A stretch of DNA of 64,000 nucleotides. Source: Bradyrhizobium embrapense (GTDB lineage: Bacteria > Pseudomonadota > Alphaproteobacteria > Rhizobiales > Xanthobacteraceae). This document shows, piece after piece, positions 44,375 through 53,737 of this stretch (within the stretch, counting starts at the first letter, position 1; every line of letters begins with the position of its first letter). The translations under genes were made by a program, and so were the position numbers. The stretch is from positions 30,144 to 94,143 of the forward strand of contig NZ_LFIP02000015.1 in the NCBI RefSeq assembly GCF_001189235.2. Reading direction: 5' to 3'. The notes under the pieces are model-generated. The model was not told where the DNA came from and searched no databases. It saw only the letters and a list, made by a program, of their open reading frames with translations.

Positions 44375-47239
44375 ATGATCGGCGCGCTCGCCCGCAAGTT
44401 TTTCGGCTCCGCCAACGACCGTCGGGTCAAGGGGTATCAGTCCCGCGTCAGCGCCATCAACGCCCTGGAGCCAGAACTCGTCAAACTGACGGACGACCAG
44501 CTGAAGGCCCGCACCGCCGAGTTCAAGCAGCAGCTCGCCGGCGGCAAGACGCTCGACGACATCCTGGTCCCGGCCTTCGCCACGGTGCGCGAGGCGGCCA
44601 AGCGGACGCTCGGCCAGCGCCATTTCGACGTCCAGCTGATCGGCGGCATGGTGCTGCACGAGGGCGACATCGCCGAGATGAAGACCGGCGAAGGCAAGAC
44701 CCTGGTTGCGACCCTCGCGGTCTACCTCAACGCGCTCGCCGGCAAGGGCGTCCATGTCGTCACCGTCAACGACTACCTCGCCCGCCGCGACTCCGGCTGG
44801 ATGGGCCAGATCTATGCGTTCCTCGGGCTGACCACCGGCGTGATCGTTCACGGTCTCGATGACGCCGAGCGCAAGGCGGCCTATGCCTGCGACATCACCT
44901 ACGGCACCAACAACGAATACGGCTTCGACTATCTGCGCGACAACATGAAGTACCGCCTGGAGGACATGGTCCAGCGCGAGCATTTCTACGCGATCGTCGA
45001 CGAAGTCGATTCCATCCTGATCGACGAAGCGCGCACGCCGCTGATCATCTCCGGCCCGCTCGACGACCGTTCGGATTTCTACAACACCATCGACACCTTC
45101 ATGCCGAAGCTCGTGAAGAAGGACGACTACGAGGTCGACGAGAAGCAGCGCACGGTGACGCTGACCGAAGGCGGCATGGAGAAGCTCGAGAACCTGCTGC
45201 GCGACGCCGGACAGCTCAAGGGCGATTCGCTGTACGACGTCGAGAACGTCTCCGTCGTGCACCACGTCAACCAGGCGCTGCGCGCGCACACGCTGTTCAC
45301 CCGCGACAAGGATTACATCGTCCGTGACGACGAGGTGGTCATCATCGACGAGTTCACCGGCCGCATGATGCAGGGCCGGCGCTATTCGGAGGGCCTGCAC
45401 CAGGCGCTGGAAGCCAAGGAGCACGTCACGGTCCAGCCCGAGAACCAGACGCTGGCCTCGATCACCTTCCAGAACTATTTCCGGATGTACCAGAAGCTGT
45501 CCGGCATGACCGGCACGGCACTGACCGAAGCCGACGAGCTGTTCGACATCTACAAGCTCGAGGTCGTCGAGATCCCGACCAACCTGCCGGTGGCGCGTCT
45601 CGACGAGGACGACGAGGTCTACCGCACCCAGAACGAGAAATACGCCGCGATCCTTGCCGAGATCGAGCGCGCCAACAAGCGGCTGCAGCCGGTGCTGGTC
45701 GGCACGGCGTCGATCGAGAAATCGGAAGTGCTGGCAGAGTACCTCAAGAAGCACGGCTACAAGCAGATCGATTTCACCGCCGAATCCGGCATGGAGAAGC
45801 TCTATGCTGCCGCGCGCGCCGGCAAGCCGGCAAAGCTGTTCGCGGTGCTGAACGCGCGCTTCCACGAGCAGGAAGCCTATATCGTCGCCGAAGCCGGCGT
45901 GCCGGGCGCGATCACGATCGCGACCAACATGGCCGGCCGCGGCACCGACATCAAGCTCGGCGGCTCGCTCGAGATGCGGATCCAGCAGGAGACCGCCGCG
46001 ATCACCGACGAAGCCGAGAAGGCCAGGAAGATCGAGCAGATCAAGGCCGACATCGAGCGCTTCCGCGAGATCGTGCTGAAGGCGGAGGAGGATTTCGAGG
46101 TCGAGCCCGCCAAGGGCAACAAACCCGCCAAGACCGTGAAGAAGCCGGGCGGCCTCTACATCATCGGCTCCGAGCGCCACGAATCCCGCCGCATCGACAA
46201 CCAGCTGCGCGGCCGTTCCGGCCGTCAGGGCGACCCCGGCCGCTCGAAGTTCTTCCTGTCGCTGGAAGACGACCTGATGCGCATCTTCGGCTCCGACCGG
46301 CTCGACAGCATGCTGCAGCGGCTCGGCCTGCAGGAAGGCGAGGCCATCATCCATCCTTGGATCAACAAGGCACTCGAGAAGGCGCAGCAGAAGGTCGAGG
46401 CGCGCAACTTCGACATCCGCAAGAACCTCTTGAAGTTCGACAACGTCCAGAACGATCAGCGCAAGGTGATCTTCGACCAGCGCGTCGACCTGATGAAGGA
46501 CGACAGCGTCGTCGAGACCGTGACCGACATGCGCCATGCCTTCGTCGAGGACGTGGTCGCCAAGCACATCCCCGAGCACGCCTATGCCGAGCAATGGGAC
46601 ACCGCGGGCCTCAAGGAAGAGCTGAAGCGCGTGCTCGACGTCGACCTGCCGGTCGATGAGTGGGCCAAGGAAGAGGGCATCGCCGACGAGGAACTGCTGA
46701 CGCGCATCGAGAATCACGTCGACGAGCGGATGGCGGCCAAGGTCGCGCAGTGGGGCCCCGACGTGATGCGTTACGTCGAGAAGACCATCCTGTTGCAGAC
46801 GCTCGACCATCTCTGGCGCGAGCACCTGATCATGCTGGATCATCTGCGCCAGGTGATCGGCCTGCGCGGCTATGGCCAGCGCGATCCGTTGCAGGAGTAC
46901 AAGACCGAAGCCTTCAATCTCTTCCAGGAGATGAGCGCGCATCTGCGCGAGGCGGTCACCGCCCAGCTGATGCGGGTCGAGATCGTGCCGCCGGACGAGC
47001 CGCCGCAGCCGCTGCCGCCGATGGAAGCGCACAAGCTCGATCCCAACACCGGCGAGGACGAGTTCGCCCAAGCCCGCCTGACCGAGGCCACCTACGCCCA
47101 GGCCTCGCTGGCGCCCGCCATGTCCGCCGCCGACCGCAATCCGAACGACCCGGCAAGCTGGGGCAAGGTCGGCCGCAACGAGGACTGCCCCTGCGGGTCA
47201 GGCAAGAAGTACAAGCACTGCCACGGGCGGTACGCGTAA
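44375..47239 (+). CDS. secA: Preprotein translocase subunit SecA
   Basis: A 954-residue ATPase motor of the Sec pathway. Walker A is MKTGEGKTL (102-110) and the DEAD-like Walker B is VDEVDSILIDEA (Asp209-Asp212). NMAGRGTDIKLGG and IDNQLRGRSGRQGDPG mark the second nucleotide-binding domain. The C-terminal zinc-binding tail CPCGSGKKYKHCH binds SecB. The protein is peripheral at the inner membrane and pushes unfolded preproteins through SecYEG. The parvulin encoded divergently is a likely client or downstream folding factor. Confidence 0.97.
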   Translation: MIGALARKFFGSANDRRVKGYQSRVSAINALEPELVKLTDDQLKARTAEFKQQLAGGKTLDDILVPAFATVREAAKRTLGQRHFDVQLIGGMVLHEGDIAEMKTGEGKTLVATLAVYLNALAGKGVHVVTVNDYLARRDSGWMGQIYAFLGLTTGVIVHGLDDAERKAAYACDITYGTNNEYGFDYLRDNMKYRLEDMVQREHFYAIVDEVDSILIDEARTPLIISGPLDDRSDFYNTIDTFMPKLVKKDDYEVDEKQRTVTLTEGGMEKLENLLRDAGQLKGDSLYDVENVSVVHHVNQALRAHTLFTRDKDYIVRDDEVVIIDEFTGRMMQGRRYSEGLHQALEAKEHVTVQPENQTLASITFQNYFRMYQKLSGMTGTALTEADELFDIYKLEVVEIPTNLPVARLDEDDEVYRTQNEKYAAILAEIERANKRLQPVLVGTASIEKSEVLAEYLKKHGYKQIDFTAESGMEKLYAAARAGKPAKLFAVLNARFHEQEAYIVAEAGVPGAITIATNMAGRGTDIKLGGSLEMRIQQETAAITDEAEKARKIEQIKADIERFREIVLKAEEDFEVEPAKGNKPAKTVKKPGGLYIIGSERHESRRIDNQLRGRSGRQGDPGRSKFFLSLEDDLMRIFGSDRLDSMLQRLGLQEGEAIIHPWINKALEKAQQKVEARNFDIRKNLLKFDNVQNDQRKVIFDQRVDLMKDDSVVETVTDMRHAFVEDVVAKHIPEHAYAEQWDTAGLKEELKRVLDVDLPVDEWAKEEGIADEELLTRIENHVDERMAAKVAQWGPDVMRYVEKTILLQTLDHLWREHLIMLDHLRQVIGLRGYGQRDPLQEYKTEAFNLFQEMSAHLREAVTAQLMRVEIVPPDEPPQPLPPMEAHKLDPNTGEDEFAQARLTEATYAQASLAPAMSAADRNPNDPASWGKVGRNEDCPCGSGKKYKHCHGRYA

Positions 47240-47296
47240 GCCGCCGCAGGCCCCGACGCGGCGGGCGCCTGGCCCGCCGTCGAGGCTACATCGCCG

Positions 47297-47731
47297 TCAG
47301 CCGGCGAACGCCTTGTCGAGATCGGCGATGATGATCTTCTGCATCTTTAGCATCGCCTGCATCGCGCGGTCGGCCGCCGTGCGGTCGGGATCGCCGAGGT
47401 AACGGCTCAGCGCGGTCGGGATCACCTGCCAGGACAGGCCAAAGCGGTCCTTGAGCCAGCCGCAGCGCGATTGCTGGCCGCCGTCGGTGAGCTTCTCCCA
47501 GAAGTAGTCCACCTGCTCCTGGGTCTCGACGCTGAGGAAGAACGACACCGCCTCGTTGAATTTGTGCTGCGGTCCGCCATTGAGCGCATAGAACCGCTGC
47601 CCCTCGAGCTCGAAGCTCGCCATGAAGTCGCTGACAGTTTCGATCTCGGCGTTCGGGAACACCGATTTGTAGAAGGCGACGGCCTCGCGGACGTTGTTGT
47701 CGAGCCAGAGGAAAGGCGTGATCGAAGTCAT
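47297..47731 (-). CDS. VOC-superfamily protein (PhnB / 3-demethylubiquinone methyltransferase-like)
   Basis: A 144-residue protein of the glyoxalase/bleomycin-resistance fold. TPFLWLDNNVREAVAFYKSV at the N-terminus, then QRFYALNGGPQHKFNEAVSF and CGWLKDRFGLSWQVIPTAL, fit the PhnB-like group, once labelled 3-demethylubiquinone-9 3-methyltransferase by automatic annotation. That enzymatic label is probably wrong for the group. Residues that would bind metal are only partly kept. Function unknown. Convergent with secA. Confidence 0.87.
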   Translation of the reverse strand: MTSITPFLWLDNNVREAVAFYKSVFPNAEIETVSDFMASFELEGQRFYALNGGPQHKFNEAVSFFLSVETQEQVDYFWEKLTDGGQQSRCGWLKDRFGLSWQVIPTALSRYLGDPDRTAADRAMQAMLKMQKIIIADLDKAFAG

Positions 47732-48085
47732 CAGGGGGAATCCTTGTGATCGATGAAGAGGATGAACCGGAACCGCGCGCGCGCAGTGTCGGCGCGTCCG
47801 GAGGACGAGCCTGCGACCGGCACTCCGACATGTTGACCGGACTTTTTGTTGGACCTTCCCGGCATGGGCTGGCGGTCGGCGAGGCGGTATCTTCGCGATT
47901 TTGGGCTCTCCGGTAACCCCGCGATAAGCCCGCCGCCGGTCCGGCTGCTACCCAAAGTCGCTGTTGGCTCGTCCAATCAATCACTTGTTAGGGCTCTGTG
48001 TCTCAGTATTGCAGGGCGCGTCGGGTGAGCCGCCGACGCGCATCAAAGCGTCTCTTTGGTCAAGGCTCGATCAGGAGGCCGCGCC
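47732..48085. other. 354-base divergent gap
   Basis: No gene supported. The part near the membrane protein gene holds a strong hairpin (48016-48041) and an AGGAGG ribosome binding site (48073-48078). The rest is of ordinary composition; no repeat family was recognised. Confidence 0.45.
48016..48041 (+). promoter_or_regulatory. Hairpin in the leader of the spermidine-synthase-like gene
   Basis: Nine-base-pair stem GCGCGTCGG / CCGACGCGC around GTGAGCCG, 31 bases before the AGGAGG. It could affect translation or be a chance GC-rich fold. Confidence 0.3.
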
Positions 48086-50518
48086 TTGCAGACCGCGACG
48101 ACGATGCCCGGCCGCTACTATCCGGCAATCTTCGTGCTGGCGTCGGCCACGTTGGCCTATCAGATCCTGATCACCCGCTTTTTCAGCGTGATGGTGCATT
48201 ACCACTTCGCTTTCGGGGCCATCGCCCTCGCGATGTTCGGGCTGACGCGCGGCGCAATGAAGGTTTATGAGGATTCCACCCGTTATGCGCCGGAGCGTGT
48301 GGCGCCGGAATTTGCCCGTCACGCCGCGCGGTTCGCGATCAGCGGCGTTGCCGCCATGTGTGCCTTTCTGTATGCGCCGCTGGTCGTGCCCGGCGCATAT
48401 GCCATGGTTGCGCTCGCCCTGGTGGCGCTGGCTTTCACCATGCCGTTTACCGAGGGCGGCATCTGCATCACGATTCTCCTGACCCGGCTGCCCTATGTCG
48501 GCGGCTGGCTTTACGCTGCCGACCTGGTCGGCGCCGCGGCCGGATGCCTCGGCATCATCTTCGTGCTGCTGGTGATCGATCCGGTCAGTGCGACGCTGTG
48601 GATCGGCGCCTGCGCCGCGGCCGTCGGCTGGTTCGTGGTCCGTCACGAAGGCCGAAGCGATGTGCGCCTGAGCCGCAACGCCGCGCTTGGTCTCGCCGCG
48701 CTCGCTGCGGTTCACACCGCGCTTGCTGCAACCGGCAGCAGCCATCTTGGCGTGATCTGGGCCAAGGGCACCGAGCAGACCGGAACGCTGTTCGAGCGCT
48801 GGAACACCTATTCGCGCATCCGCGTGACCGATCTCGGGCTCTCGGTTCCGTTCGGCTGGTCGTTCTCGCGCACTCCGGATGCCAGGATCGAGCAGCTCTA
48901 TCTCGACATCGATGCCGATGCGGCGACGCCGATCACCCGCTTTTCCGGCGATCTGACCAAGGTTTCCTATCTCAAGAACGACGTCATCAACGCGCCCTAT
49001 CTGGTGCAGCAACGGCCAGGCGACGTGGCCGTGATCGGCGTCGGCGGCGGCCGCGACATCCTCTCCGGCCTCTATTTCGGCGCGCAGCGAATTCACGGCA
49101 TCGAAATCAATCCGGCGATCTTCGAAGTGCTGACCGACAAGTTCGCCGATTATTCGGGCCATCTCCATCGCCGGCCCGGCGTGTCGCTGGTCAATGCCGA
49201 GGCGCGCAGTTACATCAACCATTCGCCCGATCGCTACGACCTGATCCAGATCTCGCTGATCGATACCTGGGCCGCCACCGCGGCCGGCGGGCTGACGCTG
49301 ACCGAGAACCGGCTCTACACCGTGGAGGCGTGGGCCGATTTCTTCCGCGCGCTGAAGCCGGGCGGCATGCTTTCGGTGTCGCGCTGGTACGAACCAACGG
49401 TCTATCGCGGCGAGTTCTATCGTCTGATCGCGATCGCGGCGGAGGCGCTGCAGCATCAGGGCGTGCCGACCACCGAACTGTCGCAGCATGTGATCGCGGC
49501 GAATGTCGGCAGCATCGTCACGGTGATGACCCGGCCCGAAGCGTTCACGGCGGCGCAATGGCAGGGCGCGCGCGACCGCCTGGTAGCGCAAGGGTTCAAG
49601 CTGCTGCTCGGGCCCGATATCGCCTATGACAATGTCACCTCGACCCTTCTATCGGGCAAGGCCGACCAGAGCTTCCTTGACTCATTGCCGGAAAACATCG
49701 CAGCCTCGACCGACGACAAGCCGTTCTTTTTCTATACGGGGCGACTTGGCGATCTATTCGTCAAGAGCGGCTCAGAGGTGCGGCACAACGCAGCGCTCAC
49801 CGTCATCAAATGGGTGTTCGTCTTCCAGCTCGGCATCTGCATCTATTACATCGGCATTCCGTTCGCGCGTCTGATGCGGCGGATGCCGGCGGCCGCACTG
49901 GTGCCGCCGGTGGCCTATTTCGCTGCGATCGGCATGGGCTTCATGCTGATCGAGATTTCGCAGATGCAACGGCTGATGGTGTTCCTCGGCCATCCCGTCT
50001 ACGGGCTCAGCGTCGTGCTGTTCACGATCCTTCTGTTCGGCGGCATCGGCAGCGCCACGGTGGGGGCCGCGCCGGCGCGGCCGGGCATGTTGATCGCGCG
50101 CCTCATGGCGCTGGTCGCAACGCTGGTGGCTGCAGGCCTGCTGACGCCGGCCGTCACCGCCTGGGCGCGCTCCGCGCCGACCGACATCCGCATCCTGGTA
50201 TCGGTCGCGCTGCTGGCGCCCCCGGCTTTCTGCATGGGCATGATGTTCCCGTTGGGCCTCGGCATCTGGCGGCGGCATGACGGACTGCTGCCGTTCTTCT
50301 GGAGCACCAACGGCATCACCTCGATGCTTGCCTCCGTGCTCGGCATGGCGCTGTCGATCCAGTTCGGCATCACCACGACATTCGCACTCGGCGTCTGCTG
50401 CTATGTGCTGTGCGCGATCATGATCGTCGGCAACCGGCTGGCCCATCCGGTCGCTGATCCCGCGCTCCCGCCGGTCCGGCCGGCAGGCCTGGTGGCGCAG
50501 GACGAGGTGGCGTCGTAG
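48086..50518 (+). CDS. Polytopic membrane protein with spermidine-synthase-like domain
   Basis: About 810 residues. An N-terminal block (1-215) has about six membrane segments, starting YYPAIFVLASATLAYQILIT. The middle (about 300-480) is a Rossmann methyltransferase-like spermidine synthase fold with DVAVIGVGGGRDILSGLYFG, IHGIEINPAIFEVL, NAEARSYIN and LKPGGMLSVSRWY. The C-terminal block (about 575-790) again has about six membrane segments. Similar long proteins are annotated as spermidine synthase but their substrate is unknown. TTG 48086 was preferred because AGGAGG stands seven bases upstream and is in frame; ATG 48104 has no such signal. Confidence 0.85.
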   Translation: MQTATTMPGRYYPAIFVLASATLAYQILITRFFSVMVHYHFAFGAIALAMFGLTRGAMKVYEDSTRYAPERVAPEFARHAARFAISGVAAMCAFLYAPLVVPGAYAMVALALVALAFTMPFTEGGICITILLTRLPYVGGWLYAADLVGAAAGCLGIIFVLLVIDPVSATLWIGACAAAVGWFVVRHEGRSDVRLSRNAALGLAALAAVHTALAATGSSHLGVIWAKGTEQTGTLFERWNTYSRIRVTDLGLSVPFGWSFSRTPDARIEQLYLDIDADAATPITRFSGDLTKVSYLKNDVINAPYLVQQRPGDVAVIGVGGGRDILSGLYFGAQRIHGIEINPAIFEVLTDKFADYSGHLHRRPGVSLVNAEARSYINHSPDRYDLIQISLIDTWAATAAGGLTLTENRLYTVEAWADFFRALKPGGMLSVSRWYEPTVYRGEFYRLIAIAAEALQHQGVPTTELSQHVIAANVGSIVTVMTRPEAFTAAQWQGARDRLVAQGFKLLLGPDIAYDNVTSTLLSGKADQSFLDSLPENIAASTDDKPFFFYTGRLGDLFVKSGSEVRHNAALTVIKWVFVFQLGICIYYIGIPFARLMRRMPAAALVPPVAYFAAIGMGFMLIEISQMQRLMVFLGHPVYGLSVVLFTILLFGGIGSATVGAAPARPGMLIARLMALVATLVAAGLLTPAVTAWARSAPTDIRILVSVALLAPPAFCMGMMFPLGLGIWRRHDGLLPFFWSTNGITSMLASVLGMALSIQFGITTTFALGVCCYVLCAIMIVGNRLAHPVADPALPPVRPAGLVAQDEVAS

Positions 50519-50532
50519 CGGAGGCTGTCGCC

Positions 50533-50976
50533 TCAGTTGGCGCTGCCGATCAGGCTTTCCAGCAGCCGTTTGAGCTCGGTGGTCGACTTGTCGCCATAGC
50601 TCTCGACGATGTGCTCCTCCTGGCTTACCGCCAGCGAGTTGAGCCGGCGGCACAGCGCCTTGCCGCGGTCGGAGACGAACATCAGCACCTTGCGGCGGTC
50701 CTTGGGATCCTGCACGCGATAGACGAGAGCATCCGATACCATGCGGTCGATCATCTTGGTCAGCGTCGGATGGTTGAGCAGCACCGCGTCGGCAAGCTCG
50801 CCCATCGAGTGGCCATTGCCGTCGGACAGCACTTTGAGGATGCGCCACTGCTCGACCGGCACGCCTTCCTTGGCCAGCCGCGTCTCCAACTGCCGGTTGA
50901 TCTCCCGGTTGGCTTGCGCGAGCAGGTAGGTGAGGTGTTCGGTGATCGGGGAATTTTCTTTCGGCGGTTTAGCCAC
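50533..50976 (-). CDS. MarR-family transcriptional regulator
   Basis: A 147-residue winged-helix repressor. EQWRILKVLSDGNGHSMGEL then LNHPTLTKMIDRMVSDALVY form the helix-turn-helix and recognition helix; DPKDRRKVLMFVSDRGKAL is the wing. GTG 50976 is the start. The gene is divergent from the AmiC-like pair with 178 bases between, and that gap has palindromes of the type MarR dimers bind, so it is the likely regulator of the amide gene set. Ligand unknown; it may be an amide, its acid product or an aromatic acid. Confidence 0.9.
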   Translation of the reverse strand: MAKPPKENSPITEHLTYLLAQANREINRQLETRLAKEGVPVEQWRILKVLSDGNGHSMGELADAVLLNHPTLTKMIDRMVSDALVYRVQDPKDRRKVLMFVSDRGKALCRRLNSLAVSQEEHIVESYGDKSTTELKRLLESLIGSAN

Positions 50977-51042
50977 GGCGTGAGACCTGGTTCCTGACCC
51001 GGTGAATGAATGTCCGGCAACTCATGCCATTTCTATATGCAC

Positions 51043-51062
51043 TTCAATTGTTGAATATTCAA
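51043..51062. promoter_or_regulatory. Overlapping palindromes, candidate MarR operator
   Basis: TTCAATTGTTGAA (51043-51055, arms TTCAA/TTGAA) overlaps the perfect palindrome TTGAATATTCAA (51051-51062). The stretch is strikingly AT-rich for this genome and lies in the divergent MarR/AmiC-like gap. Confidence 0.5.
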
Positions 51063-51154
51063 TATTTTCCCCTAGGATATTCCCCCAACCAAAGGGCGGA
51101 TGCCGCAACCGCCCGCTGGCTGCGTTGCGTTCTGCTTCCCAGACAGGAGTTGGC

Positions 51155-52336
51155 GTGCTCTCGACGGTCTCTTCCCAGGCGCATGGCGGCTTGCCCGTCG
51201 CGCCGCCGCACCTGTTTCGAAGCCCGTCGTCCTGCGCGGCCGATCTCGCATTGACCGTCAAGCCGGGCTCCTCGCGCCGTGGCGGCACCGACAGCAAGCT
51301 CAGGATCGGCAATTTCATCACCTTCTCCGGCGCGCCCGGAATCTGGGGACCGATCTCGGCCAACAGCGTCATGCTGGCGGTCGCCGAGATCAACCGACGC
51401 GGCGGCATCCGCGGCCGCGAGGTCGAATTGTTGATGTACGATGCCGGCGGTCCGATCGAGGAGGTGGTGCGCCGCGCGGAACGCGCGATCGCCTTCGACG
51501 AGATCGACGTCATCATGGGCTCGCATATCTCGGCGGTCCGCCTCGCGCTGCGCAAGGTCACGGCCAGCCGCATTCCCTATGTCTACACGCCGGTCTATGA
51601 GGGCGGCGAGCGGACGCCAGGGGTCATGGCGATCGGCGAGACGCCGCGCGCCGAAAGCCGCCCGGCGATCCACTGGCTCACCGAAGTCAAGAAAGCGCAG
51701 CGCTGGTATCTGATCGGCAGCGACTATGTCTGGCCCTGGCAATCGCATCGCGCGGTGAAGCGCTACATCAAGGAGGCCGGCGGCCAGGTGGTCGGCGAGG
51801 AGTTCGTCCCGCTCGGTGAGGACGATCACGAGCCGCATCTGGCGCGGATCCGCGCCGCCAAGCCCGATGTCGTGCTGATCAGCCTGATCGGAACCGACAG
51901 CATCACCTTCAACCGCGCCTTCGCCGACGCCAGTCTCGCCGCCACCACCTTGCGCTATGCGGGTGCGATGGACGAGACCGTGCTGCTCGGCATCGGGCCG
52001 GACGCGACCGAGAACCTGTTCTGTGCCTCCGGCTATTTCGGCTGCGTCGATTCGCGCGCCAATGACGAGTTCCAGATCAGCTACCGCGCGATGTTCGGCC
52101 CGCACGCGCCGCCGATCGGCTCGGTCGGACAGTCCAATTACGAGGGGATGCGCTTCCTGGAAGCGGCGGCCAACCGGGCCCGTTCGCTCTCGACGGGTCC
52201 TTTGTTCGCCGCGGCGCGCAACCTCGTCTACAGCGGCGCCCGCGGCACCGTCACCATTCGCGACGGCCGTGCCGAAATGCCGATCTATCTTGCCGAGGCC
52301 GACGGTCTCGACTTCAATGTGATCAAGACGATCTAG
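51155..52336 (+). CDS. AmiC-like periplasmic-binding-fold protein without evident signal peptide (first of a tandem pair)
   Basis: About 393 residues of type I periplasmic-binding fold, in the group of urea/short-chain amide binding proteins and the amide sensor AmiC. Core segments are LRIGNFITFSGAPGIWGPIS, then PYVYTPVYEGGERTPGVMAI, YLIGSDYVWPWQSHRAVKRY and the closing AEMPIYLAEADGLDFNVIK. GTG 51155 was chosen for the GGAG five bases upstream; the same arrangement precedes the second copy. The first 50 residues are not hydrophobic, so export is not supported. A cytoplasmic sensor role, as for AmiC, is inferred. The next gene is a close paralogue. Confidence 0.82.
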   Translation: MLSTVSSQAHGGLPVAPPHLFRSPSSCAADLALTVKPGSSRRGGTDSKLRIGNFITFSGAPGIWGPISANSVMLAVAEINRRGGIRGREVELLMYDAGGPIEEVVRRAERAIAFDEIDVIMGSHISAVRLALRKVTASRIPYVYTPVYEGGERTPGVMAIGETPRAESRPAIHWLTEVKKAQRWYLIGSDYVWPWQSHRAVKRYIKEAGGQVVGEEFVPLGEDDHEPHLARIRAAKPDVVLISLIGTDSITFNRAFADASLAATTLRYAGAMDETVLLGIGPDATENLFCASGYFGCVDSRANDEFQISYRAMFGPHAPPIGSVGQSNYEGMRFLEAAANRARSLSTGPLFAAARNLVYSGARGTVTIRDGRAEMPIYLAEADGLDFNVIKTI

Positions 52337-52387
52337 CGTGTGGCACCGTTGCCGTATGCGGCGTGCCGGTGCCGGACAGGAGCAGGT

Positions 52388-53572
52388 GTGCATTCGACGC
52401 CCAACGTCACGGCAAGAGACCTCCCGTTCCCGCCATCCCTGCTGTTCAGGAACCTGGCGTCGGCGGCGTCGGATCGCGTGCTTGCGCCGATGGATCGCAG
52501 CGGGTTCGGCCGGCGGGGCGCGCGCAACCGGCTGCGGATCGGCGGCTTCGTCTGCTGCACCGGTTCGCCGGGGATGTGGGGACCGGCCGCGACCTCGAGC
52601 GCGCAGCTCGCGGTTGCGGATATCAACCGGCGCGGCGGCATCCTCGGCCGTGAGATCGAGTTCCAGGTCTACGACGCCGGTGGCCCGATCGAGGAGGTGC
52701 TCGACCGCGCCGAGCAGGCGATCGCGTTCGATGAGGTCGATCTCATCATGGGCATGCACACCAGCGCCGTGCGCGTCGCGATGCGGCATCTCATCACCCG
52801 GAGCAGGATCCCCTACATCTACACGCCGGTCTACGAGGGCGGCGAGCGGACGCCGGGCGTGATCGCAATCGGTGAGACGCCGCGCTGGCAGAACCGGCCA
52901 TCGATCCACTGGCTGGCCGAGGTGAAGCGCGCCAGGCGCTGGTACCTGATCGGCAGCGACTATGTCTGGCCATGGCAGTCGCACCGCGCGGTGAAGCGCT
53001 ACATCAAGGAGACCGGTGGCCTCGTGGTCGGCGAGGAGTTCGTGCCGGTCGGCGAGGACGATCACGAGGCGCATCTGGAGCGGATCCGTGCGGCGAAGCC
53101 CGATGTCGTGCTGATCTCGCTGATCGGCACCGACGGCGTGACCTTCAACCGCGCCTTCGCCGATGCCGGGCTCGCCGCCACCACGCTGCGCTTTGCCGGC
53201 TGTTTCGACGAAACCGCGCTGCTCGGCATCGGCGCCGACAAGACCGAAAACCTGTTCTGCGCCTCCGGCTATTTCCCCTCGGTCGGCTCGCAGGCCGGCG
53301 ACGAATTCAGGGACCGCTATCGCGCGATGTTCGGAGCGTTTGCGCCGCCGGTCGGATCGTGCAGCGAGTCCGCCTATGAAGGCTTCTGCCTGCTCGAGGC
53401 CGCCGCCAACCGCGCCGGCTCGCTGGACATGCGGCCGCTGCTCGCGGCGGCAGACAACCTCGTCTATCGCGGCCCGCGCGGCCCGGTAACGGTGCGCAGC
53501 GGCCACGCCCGGATGCCGATGTATCTTGCCGAAGCCGACGGTCTCGACTTCAGGGTGATCAAGCCGATCTGA
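52388..53572 (+). CDS. AmiC-like periplasmic-binding-fold protein without evident signal peptide (second of a tandem pair)
   Basis: About 394 residues, paralogue of the preceding gene along its whole length, with identical runs such as IGSDYVWPWQSHRAVKRYIK. It differs in ligand-pocket neighbours, for example TGSPGMWGPAATSSAQ against SGAPGIWGPISANSVM, and SCSESAYEGF against SVGQSNYEGM, so the two may sense different amides. GTG 52388 has AGGAG five bases upstream. No signal peptide is visible. It lies 51 bases after its partner and 165 bases before the amidase gene. Whether it meets the transporter, the MarR protein or an RNA-binding partner cannot be told. Confidence 0.82.
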   Translation: MHSTPNVTARDLPFPPSLLFRNLASAASDRVLAPMDRSGFGRRGARNRLRIGGFVCCTGSPGMWGPAATSSAQLAVADINRRGGILGREIEFQVYDAGGPIEEVLDRAEQAIAFDEVDLIMGMHTSAVRVAMRHLITRSRIPYIYTPVYEGGERTPGVIAIGETPRWQNRPSIHWLAEVKRARRWYLIGSDYVWPWQSHRAVKRYIKETGGLVVGEEFVPVGEDDHEAHLERIRAAKPDVVLISLIGTDGVTFNRAFADAGLAATTLRFAGCFDETALLGIGADKTENLFCASGYFPSVGSQAGDEFRDRYRAMFGAFAPPVGSCSESAYEGFCLLEAAANRAGSLDMRPLLAAADNLVYRGPRGPVTVRSGHARMPMYLAEADGLDFRVIKPI

Positions 53573-53608
53573 CGCCGAATGCGAACCAACCGAACCGACC
53601 CGCGAAAT

Positions 53609-53645
53609 AATACTTGAAAAGGAAAATATTTCCGTTTTGAATAGA
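53609..53645 (+). promoter_or_regulatory. AT-rich candidate promoter/operator before the amidase gene
   Basis: TTGAAA (53614-53619) and TTGAAT (53637-53642) are 17 bases apart, and the imperfect palindrome GGAAAATATTTCC (53621-53633) lies between them. The whole stretch is far richer in A and T than its surroundings. Confidence 0.35.
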
Positions 53646-53737
53646 ACAACGGGGTGAGCGGTTCGCGCGGTCAACGCGCCGCCCGCGGCCCTGCGTCGAG
53701 GGATCAATCCAAAGATCAAAAGCTTCAGGAGAGCGCC

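Noticed and set aside
44300..47071. Open frame of 923 codons on the - strand opposite secA
   Set aside because: Exact shadow of secA, which has all its motifs.
47255..47282. Stem CGGCGGGC/GCCCGCCG after secA as terminator
   Set aside because: Good stem between convergent genes but no T run, and GC-rich sequence forms such stems by chance.
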